NCBI RefSeq assembly: GCF_905220365.1
Contig: NC_061131.1
Coordinates: 3,844,001 to 3,908,000 of the forward strand
Length of the DNA stretch: 64,000 nt
Reading direction: 5' to 3'
Source: Vanessa cardui
Lineage: Eukaryota; Arthropoda; Insecta; Lepidoptera; Nymphalidae
Each line of letters opens with the position of its first letter. Position 1 is the stretch's first letter. The position numbers and the translations under genes are program-made. Below the pieces are notes generated by a model. The model did not search any database. It was not told the DNA's origin and worked only from the letters and a program-made list of their open reading frames with translations. This document shows, in pieces, positions 1 to 10,829 of this stretch.

Positions 1-354
1 AGTTCCTTAATCTCACAATCTAGAGTTCATATACAAAATAGACTTTCAGTACTTCCCAATGCACGAGTGCACTAACTTCACAACAGGAAAACCTAAAAAC
101 ATTTTATCAATCCGACCTTAGATCTGAACCTGTCCTGGGTTTTTCTCGGAATTTTTAGTTTTACTCTAGGAACTAGATGAGTTAGAATACTATGTATATA
201 GAAGTAATTCAATTATTTGTTGTTTTCAAACAAAAAGTTTTAAGTCTAGAGTAGAGTAATTAGTTCTTACAAAGTGATTAATGTTATTTACGTTAATCGG
301 CATACAATGCGATATTATATGAAAAAAAAAACTATAAAACATTTCGATATTTTT

Positions 355-490
355 TTTTAGGTTAGGTGGACGAGAAAATTATTTACTTGATGGTTAGTGG
401 TCATCATAGTCATCATTAGTCTACCCATAGGTAACAGTGCTGTAAGAAATATTAACCATCCCTTACATTGCCAATGAATGCAATGTATCC
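355..490 (-). repeat. Fragment of interspersed repeat family 1
   Basis: The stretch reads like the 3' half of an interspersed repeat seen many times in this window. Recognisable blocks are the reversed 'transfer' box gttagtggtca, cccatag and ctgtaagaaatattaacca. Better copies lie at 8267-8625 and 31165-31425. It is degenerate and carries no coding capacity. The plus orientation of the family is defined here as starting with gggctttgtgcaagccc. The flanks (1-354 and 491-1000) are AT-rich and show nothing I can name. Confidence 0.5.
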
Positions 491-1009
491 ATACGCAAAA
501 GAACATCATAATGAAAAAAAAAATTGATTAAAAAAAACAGCGTTATCCTTAATGAAATAATATCTTATACATCTTTATGAAAGTTAATATTGTAATGAAG
601 TCGACAGATTGAAGATTTATTGCAGGTCCCGAATTTGAAATTAGAACCGAGCTGGCACTAATAGTTTGAACACAGAAATGTTAATCGCAGATTTCAGGTA
701 AGATTTCGTCTGTTCAATATGACTGTGGAAGTTCAGCATATTATGGAAATGAAATGATGCCATAAATTACCTACATCAAATTTGTTTTATTCGAGTAAAC
801 TTTACAATAAAGAACAAAAAAAATGTTGAATCGTCAATATTTAAACACTACAAATTTTTCGGAAAATTTACGAGACAAAATTCTAAGAAACTCGTTTAGT
901 TGGTTCTAAAAATAAATAAATTTACAATTCAAATTTTTCAAATTATTTTTCAATCAGTCCTGTTATAGAACATGACCCAAAATTCAAGTGTTATTTCCGA
1001 ATAGTTTCA

Positions 1010-1115
1010 TTTCAATGAATGAATGAAATTGTTTATTGAACAAACTCTACCATAGTAAGTGGAATGTATGGGTTACAAATTTATTTTTATTTCTTGCATT
1101 AATATTGTAAATAGT
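1010..1115 (-). repeat. Degenerate LINE 3' fragment
   Basis: The segment ggttacaaatttatttttat and what follows resembles the plus-strand sequence around 61135-61175, inside the 3' coding end of the LINE at 60721-62600. It looks like a short decayed piece of the same LINE family. The match is short and was judged by eye. Confidence 0.25.
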
Positions 1116-1610
1116 CAGAATATGTCTCTTCTGCATACCATGCAATTTCCAGGCCTGATCATCATCATTATCCATTAAACCTTTTCAAAAAGAAAAAGCA
1201 GCTATTACGGTTGTAAGTACCTAAAGATTAGTGAGACGTTTATATCTCATGCGAAAAGACCAACAGACCACCTCCAAAAGCTAACCAAACACCAGTGATG
1301 GAAATCAGGCGACGAGGCTGTCGCATTTGAACATGAAATTGCGAGATGAACAAACCACAAATAGCAAACGCAAGCAGCCTAATGGACAGCCGCTATCATT
1401 ACCACGTTTCAGATTAGAAGCGTTGGAATTTGCCAATTTTCTGTCTTCATTTATCTTAGCCACATATCTCATACGAATTTTGAATTGGAATTCATTTGGG
1501 TAGTTTTTTTTTTAATCTGAAATTGTTTGGCGGTCAACAACTATATTATTAAATATAATATGATAAATAAACTCCAACTGAATCACTGGTTTATTGGCTA
1601 GATTTAAGAC

Positions 1611-1915
1611 AGAACTCGTTCCTAAGTTCAAACCTATGGTCAGTCCGATAAAGGTATTGGGTTTTTCTTTCGCAAGAATAAGAGCTCGGAGTCTGAGAGT
1701 GGGAACCGTGTACGCTCCAGTACCTCGGAAAACGCATGAAGCCGTCGTCGTTTTCACCGAAAACTGATTGGAGTCTAGAAATGGAAAGCGTGTAACTCAT
1801 GCCTCGGAAAGCCGTTAGACCTGCGTCTGAACTCTTTCCTGTTGCGTTGAATTTTCGCATCTGAGCGTAATCGTTGAGGGTTAGATAGTGTAACTGAGTT
1901 GGCGGGCACATTTAA
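1611..1915 (+). repeat. tRNA-derived SINE-like element
   Basis: The block contains a B-box-like gttcaaacc near 1627, then a gggtttttcttt stretch, then agctcggagtctgagagtgg and two related modules ending tacctcggaaaacgcatgaa and gcctcggaaagccgtta. This order is what I remember of tRNA-headed SINEs in Lepidoptera. A related fragment lies at 9035-9180. The open frames through it on the minus strand are by-products of its higher GC content and are not genes. Confidence 0.45.
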
Positions 1916-1969
1916 GCATTATATTATGTCCTGCGCAGTTGGCTGATCTTCCTTGAGATAGGCCGCCAC

Positions 1970-2075
1970 CGACTAATATGTATGATACCACCGATTAATA
2001 TGAAATGTAAGAAATATTAACCGTCACTTTCCTTTGCGCCACCAACCTAGGGAACTATAATGTTTTGAGTTATCT
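1970..2075 (-). repeat. Fragment of interspersed repeat family 1
   Basis: The run tgtaagaaatattaaccgtc, then gccaccaacctagggaacta, is the reversed central part of family 1 (compare 31200-31265). Only about 100 bp survive. From 2076 to about 3290 the DNA is AT-rich, with no gene or repeat that I recognise. Confidence 0.45.
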
Positions 2076-3296
2076 TACAACAATGACATCAAGAATTATT
2101 GATGTTTGGTCGTAGAATGCATGATGTGTCGTTAGAATAAGTTTACCACAGGCTAGTTAGATACACATCTAGGTAACCAAACAATTACTAAGTAAAAATT
2201 TTACAATAGTAGCTGTCTTTTAATAAAATACATATGTCATTTTTGATGCTCATAAAATAAAAAACTCAACCCGATTTCCTTCGGTCATTCCCTAACTTAG
2301 GAACTACTTTAGCGATTACCTACGTCGTTTTCTTAAGTTTTCTAATACTTTGTAGTTTGTTGTTCCTACGAAAAGAAAAATTAAGAAAAATGTTGGGAAT
2401 ATTGGTAATTTTCAGAAAAGTTATGAGCGTTTATGCCGTATTAGCATTTTATACGGGTTTTCTAATTCTGACTCTAAGCACATAAAAAGATATAAAATTG
2501 TACCTATGCGAAGGCCGGTCAGCTGTTTGGTAGCTGGTTTACTAGTACTAATATCGTTGAATGTAAGAAGACAGACAGACAAGAAAAAAAAGAAAAAAAG
2601 ATCATTTAGTGTATGATATCTTGCCTTATTGCCTATAATGGTGACAGGAGGGCTGATTCATTTCTTTCCCAGAGGATCGGAATTACGATTTAACGAGACA
2701 TGCTGCTAGCATTCTTGCCACAATTCCACAAGGTTAATGTACGACACGTAAATTTTTTAATTTAAATTTTAATTCAGGCTGCCTATAAAAGATTTTTAGT
2801 TATCCTTTTTTTTTAATTTAAATAAAAGTTATTTTTAATATGAAAAAATAAGACACATTTATTGAATAATCGAATAGGAATATTAAATCAGGACTTCATA
2901 AAATTTACCCTTAAGCAAACATGTGTGGCATAGTTTGACGACATAATTTTCTTCAGCCAAAGTACTTGAGAGTTGGCACAAGTACTTAACAGTACGTACA
3001 AATAATCTAATTTACAATGTAGTGTGTAATATGCATCACTTTGTTTTAGTATGTAATAAAAATAATAGATAGCGCTGTTTTGTTAATAAAATAAATGAAC
3101 AAAAGCTTACAACTAAGACATGATTATTTATTACACAATCTGTAGTTTAAAACTACGATTACATTGTATAACGGCTATCAAATATCAAATTTGATTTAGG
3201 GTTAAGCTTGCGATACAATTTTTGTAAAATATTTTAAATTAATCTTCTTTATAATGTACGTGTCATACACACATCGAAACACAGAAGAAAAATAGT

Positions 3297-3550
3297 CGAG
3301 ATGACCCAGTGCTTCAGTCAAGCACAACTGAATATTCATGTGTTTAATTTGTGTTTATAATTCATCTCGTGCTCGGCGATGAAGGATAACATCGTGGGAA
3401 AAAATTGTCTAATTTCATCGAAATTCTGCTACATGTATATGCCATCAACCCGCATTTGAACAGCGTGGTGGAATATATTTCAAACCCATCCCGTAATGGG
3501 AAAAGAGGCCTTATACCAGCAGTGGGAATTTTACAGGCTGTTACTGTTAC
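3297..3550 (+). repeat. tRNA-derived SINE copy, internally deleted head
   Basis: The head begins gagatgacccagtgctt (a degenerate tRNA-like A-box region). The B-box part is missing. The body follows: tcatctcgtgctcggcgatg, acatcgtggg, aacccgcatttgaacagcgt, and a tail agcagtgggaattttacagg followed by a short gtta-rich end. The same body occurs head-to-head at 9225-9605, reversed at 35165-35385, and as a tail fragment in the duplicated units near 46340-46425. Confidence 0.6.
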
Positions 3551-3845
3551 GCTTTTTACACCAATTGTATAGGATCGACCCTTTCCAGCTCCATAATCTC
3601 CTACCAGATCATGAAAGTCTCAAAGTAAGAAGCTACGGCCATCTACGCCAATCCGCGGAGCAAGGTACGTAGCGCTCTCGGGATAAGATTTTGTGCAATC
3701 TCGCAGGCCGAAATCTGCTTTTTAACGATCCACACAGAGAATCTCTCTGACGGATTCTCCTGTAGCTAGCCACAAAACCAAGGAAGTAGTCACCGTCTTC
3801 CAATGCCACTAGATAATGGCAGGCATATTCATACATCTCCAAAGC
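3551..3845. other. GC-richer unassigned patch with a short minus-strand open frame
   Basis: This patch is visibly less AT-rich than its surroundings and follows a SINE tail directly. On the minus strand there is an open frame of about 69 codons (3842 to 3633), and a second frame is also partly open. No domain or family was recognised and there is no clear splice context. It could be a fragment of an unnamed transposon or a decayed exon. I list it because its composition stands out, not because coding is shown. Confidence 0.2.
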
Positions 3846-4359
3846 CTAAAATGGTTTCGAAAGGATGTAAGTACTTTCATTACGAAACGAAGGAGCCGGG
3901 TCACAAATCTTCATTCAATCAAAGTCACTAATTTACTAGATATATATATAATATCTCACAAATTCAAAAGGGACATTCTCAATGACAAATGCAGGATTGA
4001 AATTGACTTCACGTTTAATATCTCGAGGAATTTAATGCTTAAACAATGCAATACTGGGAATACAAATACATAACATAAAAGGACGTGCATATATGCTTGG
4101 AACACAAATGCATTACACAATATTATTCAATAAACAGATTTTTTAAATAATTAAAAACAATTACCGAAAAATGATACTCAAAATTACATAAATTGAAGTA
4201 CATTATTCGCTTATTGCTAAAACAATAATAAAATATTTATATTTGATTAAATGAAAAATAATATGCTCTCAAAGAATGTTGTATTATTTAAAATAAATTA
4301 ATTTTAAAATAAATGAAAACCTTTGTCTCTTCATGAAACTAAAAGTATGCCTAATCTTT

Positions 4360-5890
4360 ACATATTATAAAACAAAGTCACTTTTTCTGTCCCTATGTCC
4401 CTTTGTACGATTTAATCTTTTAAACTACGCAACGGATTTTAAGGTGTTTTTTTTTTAATAGATAGAGTGCTTCAAGAGGAAGGTTTTTATATATAATACA
4501 TAGACAATATAGTTAAGTAACACTGATAATTCAAAAGTTTCTCATGTAATGTCGTAATTTTTATAATTTTTTTGCGTTTTCATTGTAAACGCTGGCTAAA
4601 CCCTACTAGATAGATCAAAATAATGTACCACCACAAAAATGTCTACAAAAAAGTCCGCGATGGTATATGTCTATCTCTTAAAGATAACCCATAATAAAAA
4701 AAAATTTATCTTTTATTTTTACGTGGAAAAATGGCTTATTTTCGAAGTGATTTTGAGCAATATAGCATTAATCCTTATCCAATTAGGTACCTTAAATAAA
4801 TTGTGCATTCAATATAGATCAATACTGCCCTTTACAGCATGTAATTTAAATGAATATTTTCGAAGATATTACAGTTTTAAAACGCACGGACATAGCGGTT
4901 TGTATTTCCTAATGAGTGAAAAATGTGTACATATTACCTATTTGTTATCACTACATCGTATAAAACAAAATTGATTCTCGCTGACTGTCTTTTCCTGTCT
5001 ATGCTTAAATCTTTAAAACTATGCAACGGATTTTGATGCGGTTTTTTTAATAGATAGAGTGATTCGAGAGGAAGGTTTTTATATATAATACATAGACAAT
5101 ATATTTAAGTAACACTGATAATTCAAAAGTTTCTCATGTAATGTCGTAAATTTTTTAATTTTTTTTGCGCTTTCATTGTAAACGCTGGCTAAACCCTACT
5201 AGATAGATCAAAATAATGTACTACAGAATTGTACACCTCAAAAATGTCTACAAAAAAGTCTGCGATGGTATGTGTCTATCTCTTAAAGATAACCCACAAT
5301 AAACATTTTTTTATCTTTTATTTTTAAGAGAATAAAATGGCTTATTTTCGAAGCGATTTTAAGCAATATAGCATTAATCCTTATCCAATTAGGTACATTA
5401 AATAAATTGTGTATTCAATAAAGACCAATGCGGCCCTTTACAGCATGTAATTTAAATGAATATTTTCGAAGATATTACAGTTTTAAAACGCACGGACAAA
5501 GTGGTTTGTATTTCCTATGGAGTGACAACTGTATATATTGTACCTATTCGTTATCACTGCATAGCATGAGTGAGTGAGTGATTTAAAGAGAATGCCTTTG
5601 TAGTGGTTTCTAATGTGATGTCGTAAAAAGACACATTTTTTGCGCATATATTGCAAACGCTGGCTAAATACTACGAGATATATCAAAATAATGTTCTACA
5701 GAACTGTACACCTCGAAAATGTCTACAAAATACTCCGCGATGGTATGTGTCTATCTGTTAGTTATGACCCACAATAAAAAAAAAATTGGCATTTATTTTT
5801 TACCATATTGGCTAATTTTCATAGCACTTTGAATTTAGTGGCAATCGGACGCGGTTATTATCGGAGCTCTCTAGCGAGGGAAATAACAAT
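4360..5890 (+). repeat. Degenerate tandem array, ~592-bp period, Helitron-like
   Basis: Three related units follow each other. Unit 1 (about 4363-4954) and unit 2 (about 4955-5546) are offset by 592 bp and share tagacaatat, catgtaatgtcgtaa, aacgctggctaaa, atgtctacaaaaaagtc and gatggtat. Unit 3 (about 5565-5890) retains only the second half. The unit start (tataaaacaaagtcactttt, cgcaacggatttt, aatagatagagtg) matches the 5' part of the complete short Helitron at 41581-41824. The array may therefore be the expanded interior of an older Helitron-type element ending near 6382. Short open frames within it are not convincing genes. Confidence 0.55.
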
Positions 5891-5906
5891 AGTTAATAAA
5901 TAAATA

Positions 5907-6212
5907 AAAATTTTATCAAAAAGAAAAAGAGACTTCAAAGAAAAATATGCACTAAAATGTAATAAAAATTTTTAGAGTCCTGCTAAGTAAAATAAAATGA
6001 AAAATATTAGACTACTTAAAAGTCGATCTACGATTATATACTGTACTTATAATTATTGCTATATTTGGAGCCGGTGTTAGCCACGGACATGAGGGCACGA
6101 GCCCCTTGATTGAGCCCCTATATATAATCCTATAAAAGTTAGTCTGTAAGAAACATATATCTTAAAGTACATCGTATTGTTTTTGATAGACATACTATTG
6201 GGTTTTCTTGGC
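5907..6212 (+). repeat. Partial copy of the fold-back element of 40638-41233
   Basis: The left arm (aaaaagaaaaagagacttca, tattagactacttaaaagtc, tttggagccggtgt) and the central part (gagccccttgattga) match the fold-back element near 40.6-41.2 kb. The right arm is absent. The copy stops near ggctga at about 6212, where Helitron-like sequence takes over. It is probably inserted into, or recombined with, that element. Confidence 0.55.
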
Positions 6213-6382
6213 TGAAGTTTTTTCTGCGTTTTTTTATAGATAGTGTGATTCAAGGGGAAGGTTTGGGTATATTATACATGAACAATATAGTAAAGTTTGC
6301 AATGTGATGTCGCAAATAAACAAATTCTGTAGTATATTTAGTATCAGTATTGCACCCGTGCGAAGCCGGGGCGGGTCGCTAG
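6213..6382 (+). mobile_element. Helitron-like 3' end (CTAG terminus)
   Basis: The segment matches the 3' half of the complete short Helitron at 41581-41824. It contains gtgattcaaggggaaggttt, tagtatcagtattgcaccc, and a GC-rich terminal hairpin region gcgaagccggggcgggtcg, ending in CTAG at 6379-6382 followed by T. That end structure is the accepted hallmark of Helitron 3' termini. From 6383 to 7900 I see only AT-rich DNA. Confidence 0.6.
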
Positions 6383-7900
6383 TTTAAAATAAAATAATAA
6401 ATATAATATGTTTATTGATTACTCGTATAATTAATTTTAAGGATATTATTATTTAAAGATCCCTATATTAGTACCCGTTTTTTGGGTTTTACAAAATACA
6501 TACACCCCAACAATAATATAGAAATACAGCTGTAATGTAACCTTAATATTAAAAAAGTTGATTCTTACTTTTATATCATACGACATACTAAAAACAGTGG
6601 CAAGTCATTCATTACTCTGATTAAAGTACGAAATCCCGACATTTAGTTCACTATTTCGTAGTTTTTAATGTTCAAATATGAAATACTTTGAACTATTTGA
6701 ATGAATATATAGAAATAAAAATTAAAAATCCTTACCGTTCGTTTGTTCATCTCATCTTTCATAACTCTATTTTAATGATTACGAAATTCTGAGTAACAAT
6801 AAATTACAATTTAACAGTTCCATAAATATTTACATTTATGCTTCAACTGAAGAATAATAATGCTACTAACTTGTTCTATCTCATAGTTATTAATAAAATA
6901 TATTTTTAGATATAATATCTAGTAGTAAGTGCCGTTGTCTGGTCTCGTGCAGATATTTTCTAAGGGCCATAAAATGTTTTTTTTTGGTCTAACTAATTGT
7001 TTTTATGTCATTCCCTTTTTGTTTTATAATCACTTAAGAGTGCATATAAAACTATTTAAATCAATCTTTAATCAATGATGCAAATCTAGGAAAAATCATG
7101 AAAGATTTGAGCGGAAGGGAATAACAATATGGTTGTCAAACGTAGTCAGATAATGCCAATTAGAGACCGATAGCTTTATTAATAAATCTCATTGTGATAC
7201 ATAATTAAAAACAAAAGATAGTCAAGAATTCTTGTTAAAATAAAAATTTAGTAGTAATTTAATATTAATATTAATATTCTTGACTACATTATAATATATT
7301 TAGCACTGTTAATTTTGAGAAATCTGATCTAGCTCGTCTACTAAAAGCCGTGCTCGCCATTTACGATACTTAAAGACTGAAAGATATTCTCTTACAACCT
7401 AACACCAATATTATAGCGAAATAAATGAAATATTTATATATCAACTTTCATACCAATTTGATCCTTATGTCTTTGTAATTATAATTATATTTGATTGAGA
7501 TTCGATTCACGGAAAGGTTTGGCCCAAGCTATGTACACACATTAACTATGTCAGCGCGAACAGTAAGCTAAATATCATCAATCACCAACATCGTTGTACA
7601 CTCGTCGGCTCTGAATTTTGTAATTTTAATAGTTATAGCCCTTATTGCTTTTGGAATAAGATTCATTAATGTTTGCTTATTTTGCAGGGTGTATGCAAAC
7701 AGTTGCATCTCATCGCTTTTGATGCTGTTTAGAACGTGTTGCAAGTTGGAAGTCGTTAACGTTACTTAATCAATGAATTCACGCTAAGTTTCTGATTTAT
7801 CCGTTTGGATTAATATACATAACGTCTAGACAATTGTAATCGAATACGTCACATACATTCAATTGAAACAGCTGTATATTAGTAACAACTTATTTAAATA

Positions 7901-8190
7901 CTAGTGGCCCGGCCCGCCATCGCACGGGTGGATATAAATTTAATTTATTTGCTTTTATTTATTTATTTTTTGTTTTTTTTTTCGACTTTGATTATTAATA
8001 TATTGATTTATTAGTAATTATCGATTTTTTTTTGTTCCAACACATGCTATATCAGCTTTATCACGCTATGTATTACTAAATAAAAATGAAAATAATAATG
8101 ATTTTTTGAAATATTTCAAGTATCTGTACAATTTAGTCATAAAATTAACAACTTGAAATCAAAATAATTCTGTAAATTTGTTTTTATGTC
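7901..8190 (-). mobile_element. Helitron-like remnant, minus strand
   Basis: Read on the minus strand, the sequence cacccgtgcgatggcgggcc followed by gggccactag is a Helitron-type 3' end, with CTAG at 7904-7901 and T (A on the plus strand at 7900) beyond it. The inner boundary near 8190 is a guess. No coding sequence is present. Confidence 0.5.
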
Positions 8191-8212
8191 TTACATTTAA
8201 AAATGCTATAAA

Positions 8213-8625
8213 GAGACGACTGCACCTTTCTTGAAGGCCGGCAACGCATCTGTAAGGACCCCGATAATGCCATGTTCATGGGAGGTGATAGTTTACTTGA
8301 TGGTAGGGCTTTGTGCAAGCCCGTCTGGGTAGGTACCAACCACTCATCAGTTATTCTACCGCCAAATAACAGTACTCAGTATTGCTGTGTTCCGGTTTGA
8401 AGGGTGAGTGAGCCAGTGTAACTGCATACATAGTACATATGTATGCAGTTACACTGGCTCACTCACATACATACATGGACATAGACATAGTTCCCAAGGT
8501 TGATTTCACATTGGCGATGTAAGGAATAGTTAATATTTCTTACAGCGTCATTGTCTATGGGTAATGGTAACCACTTACCATCAGGTGGCCCATATGTTCG
8601 TCTGTCAACCTATACCATAAAAAAG
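8213..8625 (+). repeat. Interspersed repeat family 1, long copy
   Basis: This is one of the better copies of family 1. It has gggctttgtgcaagcccgtc, accactcatcagttattcta, gccagtgtaac, gttcccaaggttg, tgtctatgggtaatggtaac and atcaggtggcccatatg in order. It is preceded by ttgaaggccggcaacgcatc, another phrase I remember from butterfly repeats. The copy is interrupted at 8404-8466 by a perfect snap-back hairpin. I treat it as a non-coding, SINE-like repeat. Its transcription type was not established. Confidence 0.6.
8404..8466. repeat. Perfect 28-bp hairpin, 7-nt loop
   Basis: The arms at 8404-8431 and 8439-8466 are exact reverse complements over 28 bases, with the loop agtacat between them. The left arm is ordinary family-1 sequence (gtgagtgagccagtgtaact). 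The right arm is a back-copy of it, after which family-1 sequence resumes. Confidence 0.9.
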
Positions 8626-8864
8626 TCACTCTTCATCGAGTGAGCTTCCTGCTCGTTTGCCACCTATTCTATAAACAGTAGAGTGAAAGAAGAAAAAGGG
8701 ATGGATAATTAGCTATATAATAACGGTTTTTACTTAGTTAAACTGAGGTTAAATTGATATTTCTGATTGGGTAAGTCAGTTCAATGTACGTTTTATGACA
8801 AGGGTCATAAGATCTAAATTTGAAAATTCCAAAGCTGTTATCGCAATGGCAATGTTTGTATACT

Positions 8865-8985
8865 TTTGAATATTTCTTACAGGGCCATTGTATATGTATA
8901 TACATATAATATTTCTTATAGGGCCAAATTATTTACTTTTCAGTGGTGACCATTTACAATGAAGCAAATTTGTCAATCAATATAT
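8865..8985 (+). repeat. Family 1 fragment
   Basis: The phrase atatttcttacagggccatt appears twice in slightly different form and is followed by agtggtgaccatttacaat, the 3' part of family 1. It is short and degenerate. Confidence 0.35.
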
Positions 8986-9034
8986 TTATATAAATAACAG
9001 TAACAAAAAAGCTGCTGCTTAATTTAGTCGCTGG

Positions 9035-9180
9035 CTTTTACGACTACTAGATTCTGAACCCCAGAGTCTAAATCCCGGCTGTAGTCAATAAAACGTAAAT
9101 GGGTTTTTCTTTCTGGTTTCTTTAGTAGCAACTCAGAATCGCCGCTTTGTTCGAAATTAATTCACGAGATGATATTTATT
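9035..9180 (+). repeat. SINE-like fragment
   Basis: The run ctaaatcccggctgtagtca, then atgggtttttctttctgg, then agtagcaactcagaatcgcc parallels the middle of the SINE-like element at 1611-1915. Only the middle portion remains. Confidence 0.35.
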
Positions 9181-9224
9181 ATATTTTTACTAGTAATATT
9201 ATGGAATTTCGTTTGAAAGTAAAG

Positions 9225-9605
9225 TAACAGCCTGTAAATTTCTCAGTTGGGATAAGGCATCCTCTTCCATTAAGGACGGGGCTTGGAACATATTCCACCA
9301 AGCTGTTCTAATGCGGGTTGGTGGAATGCACATGTAGCAGAATTTCGATGAAATTAGTCACATGAAGGTTTCCTCACGATGTTTTCCTTTAAAGCCGAGC
9401 ACGAGATGAATTATTAACACAAGGAAGTAACGTGGTGAAGGAAAACATCGTTAGGAAACCTGCATGTGTCTAATTTTATAGAAATTCGGCCACATGTGTA
9501 TTGCACCAACCCGCATTGGAACAGCGTGGTGGAATATGTTCCAAACCTACTCAAAGGGAGAGGAGGCCTAAGCCCAGCAGTGGGAAATTTCGTTGGCTGT
9601 TCATG
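9225..9605. repeat. Two SINE 3' halves, head-to-head
   Basis: The left piece (about 9225-9420) is the SINE body in minus orientation, starting cagcctgtaaatttctc and running to cgagcacgagatgaatt. The right piece (about 9425-9605) is the same body in plus orientation, from aacatcgttaggaaacctgc to cagcagtgggaaatttcg. The inverted pair is imperfect, so the arms have diverged since they formed. The two copies share the order of landmarks seen in the full SINE at 3297-3550. Confidence 0.7.
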
Positions 9606-10133
9606 TATTAGTATGTGCTATCACTGATGGACTAGCTTTGTTCAACCCTACCCTACTTACCTACCCTACTTTGGTGCTACCCTAGACCGCGGTTTGGCAA
9701 CTTAAGGTTCTATAGATTATAGATATAGATTTAGCTATACAAACGGTAATTTTGGCGTAAGTTTAGCAAGAAAGGTCTAGTCATTATCTTGGATAGTATT
9801 AATGATTAATTAATGCAAAAATATACTACGTTAACCTTAAGCTTATGTAAAGCAATGTAATGTATTTGATACTTAGTTAAACAAATATAAAGAGATATTA
9901 TGATGTTCTTTTAACGTGCGTGCTTATCTTATCATTAAATTTACTGACGCATTTCGGGCGGTTAGACAGCCTGGTACGAAACTGATTCCATAATGTAATT
10001 TTGCTTATCTCAATATTACAAAAAAAAAAGTGTAATTTATTATTTCACCCGTACAAAATCATGAAATTTTGACTTGTAATGACAATATTAATTAGTCATC
10101 CCGGTTGATATTCAATGTGATCTATATTAATAT

Positions 10134-10287
10134 TATATTTGACATTAGTTCTGTTTGTCTGTCAATCGCTCTTTCACGATTAGATCGCTAAGCCGAATTT
10201 GATGAAATTTAATATGAAGCAAACTTGAACTCCAAAACAAGGACTTTTTTGCATAACACAAGACAGCCAACACCGGGTGACTACTAG
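10134..10287 (+). mobile_element. Non-autonomous Helitron-like remnant
   Basis: Key phrases are ttctgtttgtctgtcaatcg, gccgaatttgatgaaattta and aaacttgaactccaa, ending in CTAG at 10284-10287 followed by T. A sister copy lies at 19856-20035. The 5' boundary is approximate. Confidence 0.5.
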
Positions 10288-10753
10288 TATTCAATATGCT
10301 AATAAAACATTCGATAACAATTATTTATGAACTTAAAATTATATTATTTTTTAAGGAACTTTTACCATAAATACTGCTATTTCATTTCTTGATTATACAT
10401 GAACAGTAATAGTATTATATATAAAATTGTCTATCGTATAAAAATGTTAGAGCAACTTTCATACTCAGAGAACATACTACTTGTATTTCAAATGGGAAAC
10501 AGCGTTAGAGATATCAGAAGGAAATCGCGTACAAGTTTGTTGATAAACGGCGCATGCGCGGAGGATTTGCTCCTAAAAGCCAAAGTTCCCTCGAACAGTT
10601 GCAAATAGGACGTTGGCGAGATATATTACCGTCATCTTGAATGCGATCGCTTCCTATCGCGGGATTCGTAACTAATTCAAAATATAATCAAACATTTGTA
10701 CAAATGTAATATGGTTTTTTTAGTGACTTTATAGATGTGAAACGTGGTTTGTG

Positions 10754-10829
10754 ATGATGTGGCCATCTTTTCATAAAGTTATAATACTTTTGGGAATTAC
10801 AGTGTTGTTTCGTTGTACGGACTCTGTCG
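10754..10829 (+). CDS. Candidate first coding exon with a signal peptide
   Basis: Two adjacent ATG codons at 10754 and 10757 open a frame that encodes a short polar or basic start (MMWPSFHK), an uninterrupted hydrophobic core (VIILLGITVLF) and a polar end (RCTDSV). This is the layout of an N-terminal secretion signal. At 10829/10830 the sequence tcg|gtaaga is a good splice donor, leaving the exon in phase 1. About 250 bases of less AT-rich DNA lie just upstream and could be 5' UTR. No second exon was recognised downstream, so the product is unknown. It would be a secreted or membrane protein with a large first intron. A chance ATG next to a hydrophobic run is the alternative. Confidence 0.45.

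Noticed and set aside
1512..1911. Minus-strand frames of 81 and 106 codons
   Set aside because: They cross the SINE-like element at 1611-1915 and have no coding signature.
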